From Prorocentrum cordatum (lineage: Eukaryota > Sar > Dinophyceae > Prorocentrales > Prorocentraceae): a stretch of DNA of 64,000 bases. The stretch spans positions 87,501 to 151,500 of the forward strand of contig CAUYUJ010019896.1 in assembly GCA_963575745.1 (NCBI GenBank), written 5' to 3'. Numbering within the stretch: position 1 is the stretch's first letter; the number at the start of each line of letters is the position of its first letter. The notes beneath the pieces are model-generated. The model was not told where the DNA came from, ran no database searches, and was given only the letters and a program-made list of their open reading frames with translations. Positions 22,307-36,788 of this stretch are shown here, piece after piece. The position numbers and the translations under genes were made by a program.

Positions 22307-23620
22307 GTGCGCATTGTTCCCAACCATCCTGTGGTGTTGGGTCCTCGTTTTGAAGAGACAGCGCCCCGCGTCCCACCTCCTCCTCTCCTCCCCCCCCTCC
22401 TCCCCTCCCATCACCATCATCATCGTAATTATCATTCCCTCCCCTCCCCCACGCCATCGTCATCATCATCATCACCATCACCCATCACCCATCAGCATCA
22501 TCATTTGCAGCATCATCCTCATCCACATCATCCTCATCACCATCGTCATCGTTATCGTCCCACCGCCCATGTCGTCACACCCCTCACACGGGTCGTGGCC
22601 CCATAGCGAGCTCCACCGAAGGCCCCAGTGGGGGTGTCCGACTGCGTCCTCCCCGTCCACCGCAAGCCCATTTCGGCGCGCCCCTCGCACGGTTCGTGGC
22701 CTCATAGAGCGCTCCACCGAAGGCCCCAGGGGGTGTCCGCACGCGCCCCCCCCGTCCACCGCAGGCCCATTTCGGCACGCCCCTCACGCGGTTCATGGCC
22801 CCATAGGGAGCTCCCCCGAAGGCCCCTGCGGCACAGTTCGCATGCGTCCTCCCCGCCCACCGCATGCCCATTTCGGCGCACCCCTCACGCGGTTCGTGGC
22901 CCCATAGGGAGCGCCACCGAAGGCCCCAGTGGCGCAGTTCGCATGCGTCCTCCCCGCCCGCCGCATGCCCATTTCGGCGCACCCCTCGCGCGGTTCGTGG
23001 CCCCATAGGGAGCTCCCCCGAAGGCCCCTGTGGCACAGTTCGCATGCGTCCTCCCTGCCCGCCGCATGCCCATTTCGGCGCACCCGTCGCGCGGTTCGTG
23101 GCCTCATAGGGAGCTCCCCCGAAGGTCCCAGTGGCACAGTTCGCATGCGTCCTCCCCGCCCACCGCATGCCCATTTCGGCGCGCCCCTCACACGGGTCGC
23201 GGCCCCATAGGGAGCGCCACCGAAGGCCCCGGTGGCACAGTTCGCATGCGCCCACCCCGCCCGCCGCATGCCCATGTAGGCACACTCCTCCCACGTTTCT
23301 GGGCCCCATACGGAGCTCCACCGAAGGCCCCAGTGGCTGCGCCTGCATGCCGCCCCCGCACCAATTTCGGCACATTCCTCACGCGATTCCGAAGGCCCCA
23401 GTGGCAGGGTCCGCATGCCGCCCCCGCCGGCCCATTTCGGCAAACCCCTCACACGTTTCGTGGCCCCATAGGGAGCACCACCGAAGGCGCCTGTGGCTGC
23501 GTCCGCATGCCTCCCCGCCATCCATTTCGGCGCACCCTTCGTGCCTCGCACGTTTTGTGGCCCCTGGCCCCGCATCGAGCTCCACCGAAGGCCCCAGCGG
23601 CGACTTTCGCCCCCGGTGGG
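22307..23620. repeat. Dispersed repeat family G, copy 1, with 101-bp satellite
   Basis: Begins with a segment ending GAGACAGCGCCCCGCGTC, followed by CTCC and CAT-rich tracts, then about 11 units near 22570-23620. Most units are 101 bp and carry GTTCGTGGCCCCATAGGGAG and CCACCGAAGGCCCC. The same order (lead segment, then units) occurs at 54040-54560, where the unit is 77 bp. Confidence 0.88.
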
Positions 23621-23753
23621 CCTTTTGAAACAGTCTGCGAACGTTCTGCCGGTGCGAGAGACCCGCCAGAGGCCCTCTGCAATGTAACTCACGCAATATC
23701 ACGTACCCTAATGTTTTCTTCAACGGAGCTTCCTCCTGGCCCGCGCCGCGGGC

Positions 23754-24000
23754 GACCCGTGCGCGTCGCTGGGACCCTCTCGGGGCGACCGGCTCGCGTC
23801 GCGGGAATTCCGCGCTGCGCTCTGCCCAGAGCCTCGCTCGCCCCCGTCGTCGCTCTGCCCAGCGGCCACAGCCTTGCTCGCTATCAGCCAGCCTGCTCGC
23901 TCCCTGCTCCGCGGAGCGGACGACCCGCGAGCGTCGCCGGGACCCTTTCGGGGCGACCGGCGTGCGTCGCGGGGACTCCGCGCGGCGCCGCGCCCGCAGC
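23754..24000. repeat. 168-bp-spaced duplication, GC-rich
   Basis: GACCCGTGCGCGTCGCTGGG at 23754 recurs with changes at 23922, each followed by ACCCT.TCGGGGCGACCGG. No gene is apparent. Confidence 0.75.
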
Positions 24001-24214
24001 CGTGGGCATCGGCGTGCGCGGGCGAAGAGGGAGAACAGATAACGGGAAGGAAGCGGGCGCGATCCTCGCGAGGAGCGTGCCGACATGGTCGTCGACAGTC
24101 ATGCACGTAGACTGATGAGCACGCAGGCTCGTTCACAATCAGACGCGCTCGCGCTCAGACTCGCCCGCTCAGTCTCTCGCACTCAGACCGATCGTCTGTG
24201 TTCGCGTGGTGTGC

Positions 24215-24285
24215 CCCGCCACGCATTTCGGCGCGCCCCTCGCACGGTTCGTGGCCCCATAGGGAGCGCGGGCGAAGACTATATG
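24215..24285. repeat. Single unit of the family G satellite
   Basis: Contains CATTTCGGCGCGCCCCTCGC followed by ACGGTTCGTGGCCCCATAGG, isolated from the main array. Confidence 0.8.
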
Positions 24286-24309
24286 CACAATGGCGGTATT
24301 CAGAGCTGC

Positions 24310-24700
24310 ACATGGTTGGGTCCTTCGCCAAGCTAATTCTGTTCTCAAGGGATTATCGACATGGACGACAGGACGTCCATGTTGACAGGAGAAAACAAGA
24401 TGCATGCCGATTTTGTATTGTTTTCAGCAGGTTAGGATGAGATCCCCCGGATGGACGTGCTATCTGCTGGGGAGAGGGGGGTAAGAGTATATACCAATAA
24501 GGAATAAGGATAGGAGTCAAGTTAGCCAGCTCGAGCAAGTCATGCATGGCATGCCCGCCCCCACCCGCCCTCCCAGAACATAAGAAACAATGCTGGCACA
24601 ACTGGGGACCGAAATCGCATCGGCCAGCTGGTTTGGCACAGCTGATGCGGCCTCGATGGCGGTTACCGATGGGAACTCCCCAGCTCGTCTGAAAGGCTGC
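24310..24700. other. Unique stretch, no gene seen
   Basis: Mixed composition, with stop codons in all frames within about 130 codons and no recognisable domain. Confidence 0.5.
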
Positions 24701-24714
24701 GCGGGCATTGCAGT

Positions 24715-25015
24715 GCGAGTCGAGGATGCCCCCCGAAGCTTCAGGTGGCCCCAGGAGGCCCCGCGATGTTTCAGGACACCCCAAGGGGGCCCCAGGAGGC
24801 CCGGAAAGCTTCAGGAGGCCAATGGGGCTTCACGACGCCCCTCCCCAGGAGGTCCCAAAGGGGCCCAGGATGCGCCAGGACCCCCCCCAAAGGGCCCCAG
24901 GAAACTTCAGGAAACTCCAGGAGGGCTCGAGACGTTTCAGGAAACCCCAGGGGACCGCAGGATGCTCTGAGGGGCCTCAGGAATCTCCAGGAGGCCCGAG
25001 GCCCCAGGAAGGCTT
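24715..25015. repeat. Degenerate CAGGAGGCCCC minisatellite
   Basis: Loosely periodic 11-14-bp units (CCCCAGGAGGCCC, TTCAGGAAACCCC), probably an old relative of the AAGAGGCCCCC family. Confidence 0.7.
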
Positions 25016-25039
25016 CCAAACAAAATACCGGCATCAAGC

Positions 25040-25760
25040 TAAATGCGCTCGCGTCATGTCTGACGTCCTCCCCCTTCCTCCCATCCCTTGCCATGGCGTG
25101 GATGTCGGGCACGGCAATATTCCCACAGTGAAGCGCGATGCATCGTAGAACGCGGCATAACAAGGCGTATAAAAACACGGCGTAGCGTCGTATGTCATCG
25201 CATGGCGTGGCGCTGCGTAGTGACAAATTGCATCGCAAAACGTTGCACCGCAAATAATGGCATCGCACAGCGGCACATAACAGAACATGGCATAGCATGG
25301 CGTTGAATATCATAGTGTAGCATGGCGTTGAAGCAGTGCATACATATCCTAGCTTTGCAGCTGAAGGCATGGCATCGCGCAGCGGAACCCCATATAACGT
25401 TGCATTGCATGCCATGGCATGGTACTGGAAATAATGACGCAAGCGCTGCAGCGGGAGCACGATTCGGAACGAGCGGAAGCGCGGAAATGAGGCCAGCGCT
25501 GCAGCGGGAGCACGATTCCGGAACCAACGGAAACGCGGAAATGGGGCCAGCGCTGCAGCGGGAGCACGATTCAGAACGAGCGGAAACCCGAACATTTGGC
25601 CAGCGCTTCAGTGGGAACATCAGGTTGAAACACACCCAAGCGAAAACCCAACTCCCGGGGATCTGGTGTGTAAAATTCAGTACGCGGAGGGGGGCCGAAC
25701 ATGTTTCGGACGTTATCAGGGGAGAGAGGAGAGTGTTGCCCATATTGTGTAATTGTAAAC
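25040..25760 (-). repeat. Dispersed repeat family H, copy 1 (minus orientation)
   Basis: The reverse complement of this region follows 61020-61935 in order: CAGGGGAGAGAG block; AGTTGGGTTTTCGCTTG; tandem CTGCAGCGGGAGCACGATTC units (two to three here); TGCATTGCATGCCATGGC; and CATG.CTGACGTC near GCGCTCGCGTCATG. The CATGGCRTAGCGT-rich part (25100-25400) is much longer here than in the other copy. Confidence 0.82.
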
Positions 25761-25829
25761 TGCACCTCGTCGCGGTACCAATAGAGAAGGGGGAGGGGGG
25801 GATGATGCACAAGATGGGGGACGTGGGAG

Positions 25830-26410
<581 letters not shown>

Positions 26411-26477
26411 GGAAGAAAACGATCATGTGGAGAAGGGGGGCCCACAATCTCGGTGCTGACGGTAATGTTTGAGCGGT

Positions 26478-26702
26478 TCAGGCGGCCACAGCCGTACCAC
26501 CAACACCGAAGTCGGTGACCAATTTCCCTCCGTGGAGACAGCCGCCGATCTTGGTGTTGGTTCGCACGTGCATGCCCAAGGAGGACCACGATGGCCGCCA
26601 GCCGATGACGATGTTGCCCGTCGAGATGTCCCAGAAGACGGCACCGCTAGAATTGGCTCCGCACCAGCCTTCGACCGCAGCTGTCATTCGCCTTAACCTC
26701 AT
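26478..26702 (-). other. Candidate coding exon (unrecognised)
   Basis: The frame reads MTAAVEGWCGANSSGAVFWD, then WRPSWSSLGMHVRTNTKIGG and LVTDFGVGG. It is non-repetitive and looks protein-like, but I cannot name a family. GGTGGTG|GTACGG near its end is a possible donor. Alternatively it is chance; it is only 74 codons. Confidence 0.35.
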
Positions 26703-26994
26703 CTTCGTCCATCCGTAGTCTTCCTTCCTCGTGATGCTGGTTCTTTTCCCCCGTTTTCTGCCTCATCCTTTCTCATCCTGTCAACCGTCCTTTCTTCTAT
26801 TCGTCATCTGCCTCCCCATCATTATTGCAATCCTCTCCTGTCTTCCTGATGCTCGCTCCTGATGCTCTTCGTCCCCCTTCCCGTCCGTCCCTTCTGGCCC
26901 TCTTCCCCGTGCCCTCATCGTCCTCCTCCTCATCCTATCTCCGTCCTCATCCGCCGCTCTGATCGTCATGGTCCTTCTTGTCCTCTTTCCAGGG

Positions 26995-27235
26995 CAGGGA
27001 TTCAACACCCAAGCTTCCGTAGCGTGTTCGGCAGAAGGAAATCGCGTCTTCGCGAGCTCAGGCCTCCCGACATCCCCGACCGCGTCCTCCATGAGGCGCT
27101 TGCTGGCGCTCTCGCTCGGCCATGCCGCTGCGCTGCCCAGGCCCTTGCTCAACGAGAGCTCCATCTGCGAGGGTGGCGCATGCGACCAGCTGAACATGGC
27201 GTACGAACGAGTGTCTGACATCTGGGAGGACGGAA
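26995..27235 (+). other. Candidate coding exon after a strong acceptor
   Basis: A 200-bp pyrimidine-rich run ends CTTGTCCTCTTTCCAG|GGCAGGG at 26994, a strong acceptor. Two of the three frames stay open for 75 codons or more after it and I cannot choose: one gives SFRSVFGRRKSRLREL, the other SMRRLLALSLGHAAALPRPL. No family is recognised. Confidence 0.35.
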
Positions 27236-28170
27236 GCTGTCGGATCCAGGCGTCGCGCTGTTCTCGCCCGCGGGTGCCCTCGCCCCCGGCCCCGGCCCGG
27301 GGCCCTCCGCGCCTCGGTCTCCGCAGGAGGGGCGCGGTGGCTTCGGTCCCGTCTGCTCACCGCGCCGTGGCCCTCCCGCGACCCGCCGTGGCCTTCCCCG
27401 CAGTCCGACCCGCTTCGGGCCGATCCTCCAACTTCGGGTCCCTGTCGCGGCGCGATCGATCGATCCGCCACGAGCCGCTCCTTTTCTGGCCTGCAGGGCC
27501 AGGCCCGACCCGCCATGCCAGGCGCTCCGAGCCCGACCCGATCCCGCGCCGACTCGGGCGCGCCTGGAGGCGCTCTCCCGATCCGAGCAGGCCTCCGCGC
27601 GGCTCGCTGCAGCTCGAGCAGGGGGGTCTTGCTGGAAGTGGGCCTGGCCTGAGGCGCTCCCGGGCCTTTCGCGCTCCACTTCTGGGCGTCTCGGGCCCCC
27701 CCCCTCCTCCTCCCCCTCCTCCCCCCCCTCCTCCTCCTCCTCCCCCTCCTCCTGCTCCTCCTCCTCCTCCTCCTCCTCCTCCTCCTCTCCTTCCTCCTTC
27801 TCCTCCTCCTCCTCCTGGGCCTCTCGGGCCCCTGAGACCCGCCGCAGCGAAAACATTGCAGCGCCGCGAAAATCCACGCCCGGAGCCCTGGACCCCATCT
27901 GTCTGCGCCGTGCTTCGGGCCAGATCGATCGGTGAGGGCCCCCGGGCCTGACCAGAAGGCGAAACCGCCCGGCTCGACAGAATGGAGACGCCAAGAGCTC
28001 ATGGGGCCCTCTGGGCCTGGTGGTGTGGGGCTCTCTGGAGGCACCCTGCGCCTCCCGTGGAGCTGGCTCCGAAAACAGAGGGCGCCGATGCCATAGATGG
28101 CAGGGGGGCCGCAGCGGGAATCGCCGCCGCTTCCGCGAGCGGTGCTGAGGCAGGCAGGCCGCTTCCTGGC
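27236..28170. other. GC-rich intergenic with CTC tract
   Basis: No gene supported. CTC/CCT triplets fill 27698-27822. Flanking sequence is GC-rich with short inverted repeats and GATCGATC motifs. Confidence 0.6.
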
Positions 28171-28171
28171 A

Positions 28172-31100
28172 CGCTCCCACACACACACGCACACGCACAC
28201 ACCTGCACACGCACACACGCACACGCACACGCACGCGCACACACATACGCACACACGCACACACGCACACGCACGCGCACACGCACACGCACGCGCACGC
28301 GCACACGCATACAAACACACATTCACGCACACACGCACACACATTACACGCACACGCACACGCACACGCACACGCACAGGCACGCGCACGCGCACACGCA
28401 CACGCACACGCACACGCACACGCACACGCACACACACATAATCACACGCACACGCGCGCACACACACACACGCACACGCACACGCGCACGCACACACACA
28501 CGCACGCACACGCACACGCATACGCACGCACACGCACGCGCACACGCACACGCACATGCACACGCACATGCACACGCACACACACACGCACACACGCACA
28601 CATTCACGCACGCACACACACGCACACGCACACGCACACACACGCACACACATGCCACACACACGCACGTGTACACGCTCACGCACATGCACACGCACAC
28701 GTTCACACATACTCACACGCACACGCGCACGCGCGCGCACGCACACGCATGCAACGCGCACGCACGTGCACACGCGTACGCACACGCACACGCACGCGCA
28801 CACACATACTCACACGCACACGCGCACACGCGCACACGCACACACGCACACACGCAAACGCACGCGCATGCGCACACGCACGCGCACACGCACACGCACA
28901 CGCCCACGCATACTCACACGCACACACGCACACGCACGCACACACACGCGCACGCGCACGCACACACAGTACGCACACGCACACGCACACACGCACACAT
29001 TCACGCACACACACACACGAACACGCACACGCACACGCACACACACGCACACACACATGCCACACACACGCACGCACGCACACGCACGCACGCGCACACG
29101 CACACGCACACTCATACTCACACGCACACGCGCACACGCGCACACGCACACGCACACGCACACGCACGCGCGCACGCACGCACAGGCACTCGCACACGCA
29201 CACGCGTACGGACACGCACGCGCACACGCACACGCACACGCACACGCACACACGCACACATCACGCACACACGCACACACATCCACGCACACACGCCGCA
29301 CACGCGCACGTGCAGGTGCACGCGCACGCGCATACGCACACGCACACACATACTCACACGCACGCGCACACGCATACTCACACGCACACGCGCACACGCA
29401 CACGCGCGCATGCACACGTACATGCACACGCACACGCACACGCACTTGCACGCGCACGCACGCACGCACGCGCACGCGCACACGCACGCGCACGCACGCA
29501 CGCGCACACGCACACACAATCATGCACACGCACACACAAGCCACACACGCGCACGTGCACACGTATACGCACACACACATACGCACACGCACACACACAT
29601 ACCCAGACGTACGTACGCACACACACACACGCACACGCACACGCACACGCAAATGCACACGCACACGCACGCGCACACGCACGCGCACACGCACGCGCAC
29701 ACACGCGCACGCGCACGCACGCGCACGCACGCACAAGCCGCACACGCGCACGCGCACGCGCACACGCACGCGCACACGCACACGCACACGCACGCACACA
29801 TACCCAGTTGTACGCACGCACACACAGGCACACGCACGCGCAAATGCACGCGCACACGCCCGCGCACACGCGCGCGCACGCGCACACGCACGCACGCGCA
29901 CACGCACGCACGCGCACGCGCGCGCGCACGCGCACGCGCACACGCACGCGCGCACGCGCACACGCACACATTCACGCACGCACACATTTACACGCGCGCA
30001 CACACACACGCCACACACTTGCACGTGTACACGCACGCGCACACGCACGCGCACACTCACACACGCGCCCGCGCGCCCGCACACGCGCGCGCACGCGCAA
30101 GCACACGCGCGCGAACGCGGACTCGCGCGCGTGCGCGCGCATACGACCACATACGCACGCACACGCACACGCACGCGCACGCGCATTTGTGCGCACGCAT
30201 ACGCGCGCGCGCACGCGCACGCGCACGCGCACACGCACACGCGCGCGCACACGCACACGCGCACATGCACATGCACATGCACACGTACATGCACACGCGC
30301 ACACGCATGCGCACACGAACACGCACACATGCACACATGTGCACGCGCACACACACACGCACACGCACACGCATGCGCATTCGCACGCGCACGCGCACGC
30401 GCGCGCGCACACGCACACGCATACGAACACTCACGCGCACACGCACAGACGCACACGCGCACACACGCACACACGCGCGCGCACGCGCACGCGCACGCGC
30501 ACACGTGCGCACCCACACGCAAACACACGCACACACACGCCACACATACGCATGCGCAAACGCACGCGCACGCACACGCGCACGCACTCGCACACATGCA
30601 CACGCGCGCGCACGCGCACGCGCTGTCACACGCACGCGCACACGCAAACGCACGCGCACGCGCGCCCACGCACGCACGCGCGCACGCGCACGCACAAGCA
30701 CACGCACGCGCACACGCGCACGCACGCGCGCACGCACACGCACACGCGCGCGCACACGCGCACGCGCTCGCGCACGTACGCACGCGCACACGCGCACCAC
30801 ACGCACGCACGCGCACACGCACACGCACACGAACACGCACACGCACGCACTCATGCACACACACACGTACTTACGCCGCACATGCGCACGCGCACGCGCA
30901 CACGCGCGCGCACGCGCACACGCGTTCGCGCACAAGCACACGCATTCACGCACGCGCGCACGCACGCGCGCACGCGAGCGCACACGCACGCGCGCACGCA
31001 CAGGCGCGCGCACGCGCACGCGCGCATCTACACTCGCAAACGCACGCGCACAGGCACACACACACGCCCACGTGCACGCGCACATGCACACGCACACGAG

Positions 31101-32570
31101 CGCACACACATGCACGCGCGCGCACGTGCGCTCGCACGCGCGCGCACACGCGCACGAACGCGCACGCGCACGCGCACACGCGCACGCATGAGCGCACGCA
31201 CACGCACACGCACGCGCACGCGCACGCGCACGCGCACACGCACACGAAAACGCGCGCGCACGCGCACTCGCGCGCGCGCGCGCGCAGTCGCGCACGCGCG
31301 CGCGCACGCGCTTGCGCACGCACGCGCGCGCAAACGCGCGCGCACACGCACACGCGCGCGCGCACGTGCACGCGCACGCGCGCGCGCGCACGCGCGCGCA
31401 CGCGCACGCACGCGCACGCGCGCACGCACACTCACACGCGCGCATACACGGTCGCGCATGCGCGCGCCCGCGGCAGCAGCCGCGCGTGCGCGCCCGCGGC
31501 CGCGCCCCCGTCCGTACGCGCGCGCGCGCTCTCTCTCGCCCGCGCGCGCGCACACGAACGCACGCGCGCGCGCGCTCACGCGCGCCCACGCGCACACGCA
31601 CGCGCGCGCGCACGCGCACGCGCACGCGCACACGCACGCGCAAACGCGCGCGCGCACGCACTCGCACCCGCGCACGCACGCGCACACGCACACGCACACG
31701 CATACGTACATTTACACGCACGTGGACACGCACGCGCACACGCAACCGCACACCCACGCGCACGCGCACACGCACGCGCACACCCACACGTACACGCACA
31801 CGCACACGCACAGGCGTACACGCACGCACACGTACACGCACACGCGCACGCACGCGCACACGCACACGCACACGGACACGCACGCGCACACGCACATGCA
31901 CACGCACACGCACACGCACACACACACGCACACGCTCACGCACTCGTACACACACGAGCACACGCACTCGCACACGCACGCGCGCGCGCACGCGCACGCG
32001 TGCACGCGCGCGCACGCGCGCGCGCGCGCGGACACGCACACGCACGCGCACACGGACACGCACACGCGCACGCACACGCACACGCACACGCACACGCAAA
32101 AACGCACACGCAAAAACGCACACGCACATGCACGCCAAAACACATGCAAACACACAAAACCACACAAAACCACACACAAAGACACAAACACACACAAAAC
32201 ACATACACACGAACACATAATTCACACAATCACAGCACACTCAGAAACAAGCACACATAAGAGCGCACCCGCACAAACACACACACAGCAATTCACCAAA
32301 ACATAAACACATACACGAAAGCACACGCAACACACAACAACACACAACAATCCCCCCCCCACACATTATAACCCACACACATAATCCCACACAACAACTC
32401 ACACAAACACACGCAAACACACAAACACACGCAAACACACACAACACAATCACACACAAACAAACACACAAAACACGCACACGCAAAAACACACACCACA
32501 CACAACACACACAACACACAACACACAACACACAACGCACACACAATACACACAACACAAACACACGCGC
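28172..32570. repeat. 4.4-kb CACACG/CACGCG hexanucleotide tract
   Basis: Nearly continuous alternation of C with A or G on this strand (CACACG, CACGCG, CACACA). CG-richest parts are around 29870-29980 and 31230-31650; the last 450 bp fade to CACAA. Every frame on both strands stays open for hundreds of codons because the period is 6. I reject all of these as genes. Such alternating purine-pyrimidine DNA is the type that can adopt the Z form. Confidence 0.97.
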
Positions 32571-33056
32571 CCCGTCCGCGGATCTCGGGGGCATTGCTCG
32601 CGTAGCCCGGCATCCTCGCGGTCCGCGGCCAGGCCTTCCCGCCTGCGGCGGGCCGCCAGCTCGCCGTGGAGCGGCGCTGGAGGCGCCGCTCCAGGGAGGG
32701 GCCCCGGGCGCCCGCGGGAGGCTTGCCGCTCCGCCTCCGGAGCGGCAGGCCTCGCGACGCGAGTGCGAGGACAGACAAGGCGCCCGTAATTCATCCGCAC
32801 CCAGGACTGCTGGAGTCCTACCCCGGATCCCCAGGGAACTGAGGATGCAGGTGACTTCCCACCCTCGTGGGCGGCCAGCTATCCACAGCCACCACTCCTC
32901 AAAAAGGTTCTCGAGTGCGCGCCCACCGCTTCGAGGTCATGCCCTGGGCTCCTTGAAGCAGTGGCGAGCCCGGAGATCCGCCCGCCCGCGTGGGCCAGCA
33001 AGGATCCGCATCCAGTGCTCCCCGAGTACCCAGGGCACCCCCCCTGCGGCCACAAG
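32571..33056. other. Unique GC-rich stretch with hairpins
   Basis: Perfect or near-perfect inverted repeats: GGAGCGGCG/CGCCGCTCC around 32670-32695 and GCCGCTCCGCC/CGGAGCGGC around 32728-32750. No gene is seen. Confidence 0.6.
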
Positions 33057-34395
<1,339 letters not shown>

Positions 34396-35166
34396 ACTAG
34401 TAGTAATATGACGATGAAGATGAGGATGAGGAGGAGGAGAAATGAATGTATTACTAATACTAATAATTTGAAGAAGTTTACATATAATATGAAAGCTAGT
34501 ATGAATACTAATAAGCTTAATAATAATACTGATAAGAAGAAGGAGACGACCATTCGTGTTCATGTAAAGAATACGAAAACCACTAATCATAAAACTACGA
34601 ACGCTACTAATAATACTACGAAGCATACGTTTAAGAAGGATGCACCCACCACTACGTATTATTAGCAATGCTAATAATAAGACGAAAATCATAAATTAAT
34701 ATAAAAGTAATGATATTACTAGCACTAGTATTAATAGTACGAACAATAAGTACTAGTACTAAGTATGATAATGCTACGAAGGAGAATACTAATAATACTA
34801 ATAAGACTAATGATAATAACTACTAAGAAGGAGACTAATAATACCAATCAGAAGACGAACACTATATGAATCACAAGACTAAGAATATGAATACTAATAA
34901 TAGTAATAATAATGATACTAAGAAGAATCATAGTAACACTACTAATAACATCACTACTAACAGTACTACTACTATTACTACTACTAGTACTAGCAATACT
35001 AAGACTAGTACTGCTACTACCACTCATCATTTTAATACGAGCAATCAGATTAATGCTACTCACACTAATACTAGCATTAATATCATCAATAATAATATTA
35101 CTAATCGTAATATTCGTAATGCTAATGATGATAATCATAATAAAGTATTAATACTAATACCAAACT

Positions 35167-35216
<50 letters not shown>

Positions 35217-35400
35217 ATACTATTAATAGTACTAATATTACTAATAATAATATCGGTAATGATACTAATAACTATAGTACTAATAACGGTAATATTACTA
35301 CTACTAATACTAATAATATAGTAATAATAATAACGGTAATACTACTATTACTAATACTAATTCTAATCATCATAATACTACAAAAATATTTAAAACAATA
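34396..35400. repeat. AT-rich degenerate TAA/TAC/ACT triplet tract
   Basis: About 1 kb of loose AATACTAATAATACT-like triplets, with a purer ACT run at 35165-35215. It is strikingly AT-rich against the GC-rich surroundings and continues the triplet tract before it. Confidence 0.88.
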
Positions 35401-36280
35401 ACAGTAGAACTAATAGGAAATAGAGGGGGAGGAAAAAAAAGAGGAGGAGGAGGAAGAGGAGGAGGAGGAGGGCACGGCCACGGAACTGCGGCAGTCGCCC
35501 CGGAGCTTGGCGGCCTCGTTGAGAGGCGGGCGCACGGGGGCAGCTCCAGGGAGGTCCCTCGCCCACGAGGGGCCGACGGGTTGCTGTGGCGCCTCTTCCT
35601 TGCCGGGAGGCGGCGAAAGGCCAGCGGAAGCAGAGCGAGGGCGCCTCCGCTGGCGGAAGCCAGGAGAACCTCGGCGGAGGGCGGCGGAAGCACCCCCCTC
35701 CTCCCTCCTCCTCCTCCTCCCTCCTCCTCCCTCCTCCTCCTCCTCCTCCTCCCCCTCCTCCTCCTCCTCCTCCTCCTCCTCCTCCTCCTCCTCCTCCTCC
35801 ACAAGGTGCCCACATGTTTTGGTGGCAGGGTTTCGGGCCACATACGGCCACGTGCTTTCCGGGCGCTCGGCCCTTCCGTGGCAGGGTGCGCTGGCCCCCC
35901 GCAGGTGCATCTGGCGCGCGGCATCCACATGTGTATCCAGCCAGGCGTGCTCCCAGATTCCTGGTCGTGCCCCTGTGGTCTCTGGCCACCACGTCGCCGT
36001 GTTTCTGGCATCTTCGGGGTGCCGTGATCGCCATTGCGGAGTGGCGGGCCGAATCGTGGTAGTATTCGCTGCCATGCACATGTGTTTCTTTGGCGGTGCA
36101 CACAGGGGTTTGCGCGCCAGGGCCGTCTTTTGTGAAGGCGGGGGGCCTTCAGCGGGCTAGTTGGCTCGAACAAGTTCGACGGAAGTTTTGACGGAGAGGG
36201 CTCGGTTGAAAATTATGTTCTCGAGGCAGGGGGCTTCTTTGAGGCCCTCCCAGCTGCTCAGAAGCTTTCTTAGAGGCCGC
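35401..36280. other. Upstream of the C39-like gene; GGA and CTC tracts
   Basis: GGA units at 35435-35475 and CTC units at 35697-35802. Between 35820 and 36280 the sequence is unique and overlapping frames exist on both strands, none convincing. An upstream exon (for example a signal peptide) of the next gene could be hidden here. Confidence 0.5.
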
Positions 36281-36281
36281 T

Positions 36282-36788
36282 TTGCCTCGCCAAGGAGGCC
36301 CCCGCCGCCCCCGAAGGCCGCCCTCCTCGCGCCACCCCCCTGGTGCGCGACGCCAGCTGCTTTCTGTCCTCCTGGACTTCCAGCCTGGCTACCAGTGGGA
36401 CGATGCCGGGGGCTATTGCGGATCTTGGGCGGTGCAGCGCGCAGCGCTGGGCAAGGGCGCTTGGATATCGCAGCAGCAGGTCCGCGACCACACGTCTCCA
36501 GGTGGTGGTCATGACAACGAGATCCTTTCAACCAACATCGAGGAAGCCTTCAAGAAGCTCAAAATCTCCTTCGAAGGCTTCGACTACGTGAACGAACCAC
36601 TCCCACAGCAAGATGCGTATGCGAGGTGGCTCAAGAAGCAGCTGGTGGCTGGCTATGCCGTGGCATGGATGATTATGTGGAGCGGCCAGAGCTATCCGAT
36701 ATACGACCTCAAACCACCAGCTGGCATGTACGGGCACGTCGAGCCGGTCGTTGGCATCCAGTCCAACCATCCACTGAACGACACAACG
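36282..36788 (+). CDS. C39/papain-like cysteine-protease-fold protein, exon 1
   Basis: From about 36384 the text is FQPGYQWDDAGGYCGSWAVQ, with a Gln and a Cys (Cys codon at 36417-36419) placed like the oxyanion-hole Gln and nucleophile of papain-fold and C39 peptidases. It continues GAWISQQQVRDH, EILSTNIEEAFKKLK, WMIMWSGQSYPIYDL and AGMYGHVEPVVGIQSNHP, where His (36735-36737) is the expected partner. I recognise this as a conserved eukaryotic/protist C39-like family of unknown substrate. The 34 codons before it are Arg/Pro-rich and probably not coding; the true start lies in an unseen upstream exon. The exon ends ACG|GTTTAG; the in-frame TAG just after supports splicing there. Confidence 0.85.

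Noticed and set aside
22929-24115. Frames of 80-360 codons shifting by 101 bp
   Set aside because: Translation of the family G satellite; the frame repeats with the unit.
26968-27010. FPGQG motif resembling the start of an acyl-transferase domain
   Set aside because: Five residues only, spanning a likely splice acceptor; the downstream text does not follow the family.
28172-28900. Telomeric repeat
   Set aside because: The units are CACACG and CACGCG, not TTTAGGG or its complement.
28172-32570. Open frames of up to about 1,230 codons on both strands (Thr-His, Ala-His, Val-Cys, Arg-Val repeats)
   Set aside because: They exist in all frames because the DNA is a hexanucleotide repeat without stop words; no domain, start context or intron evidence.
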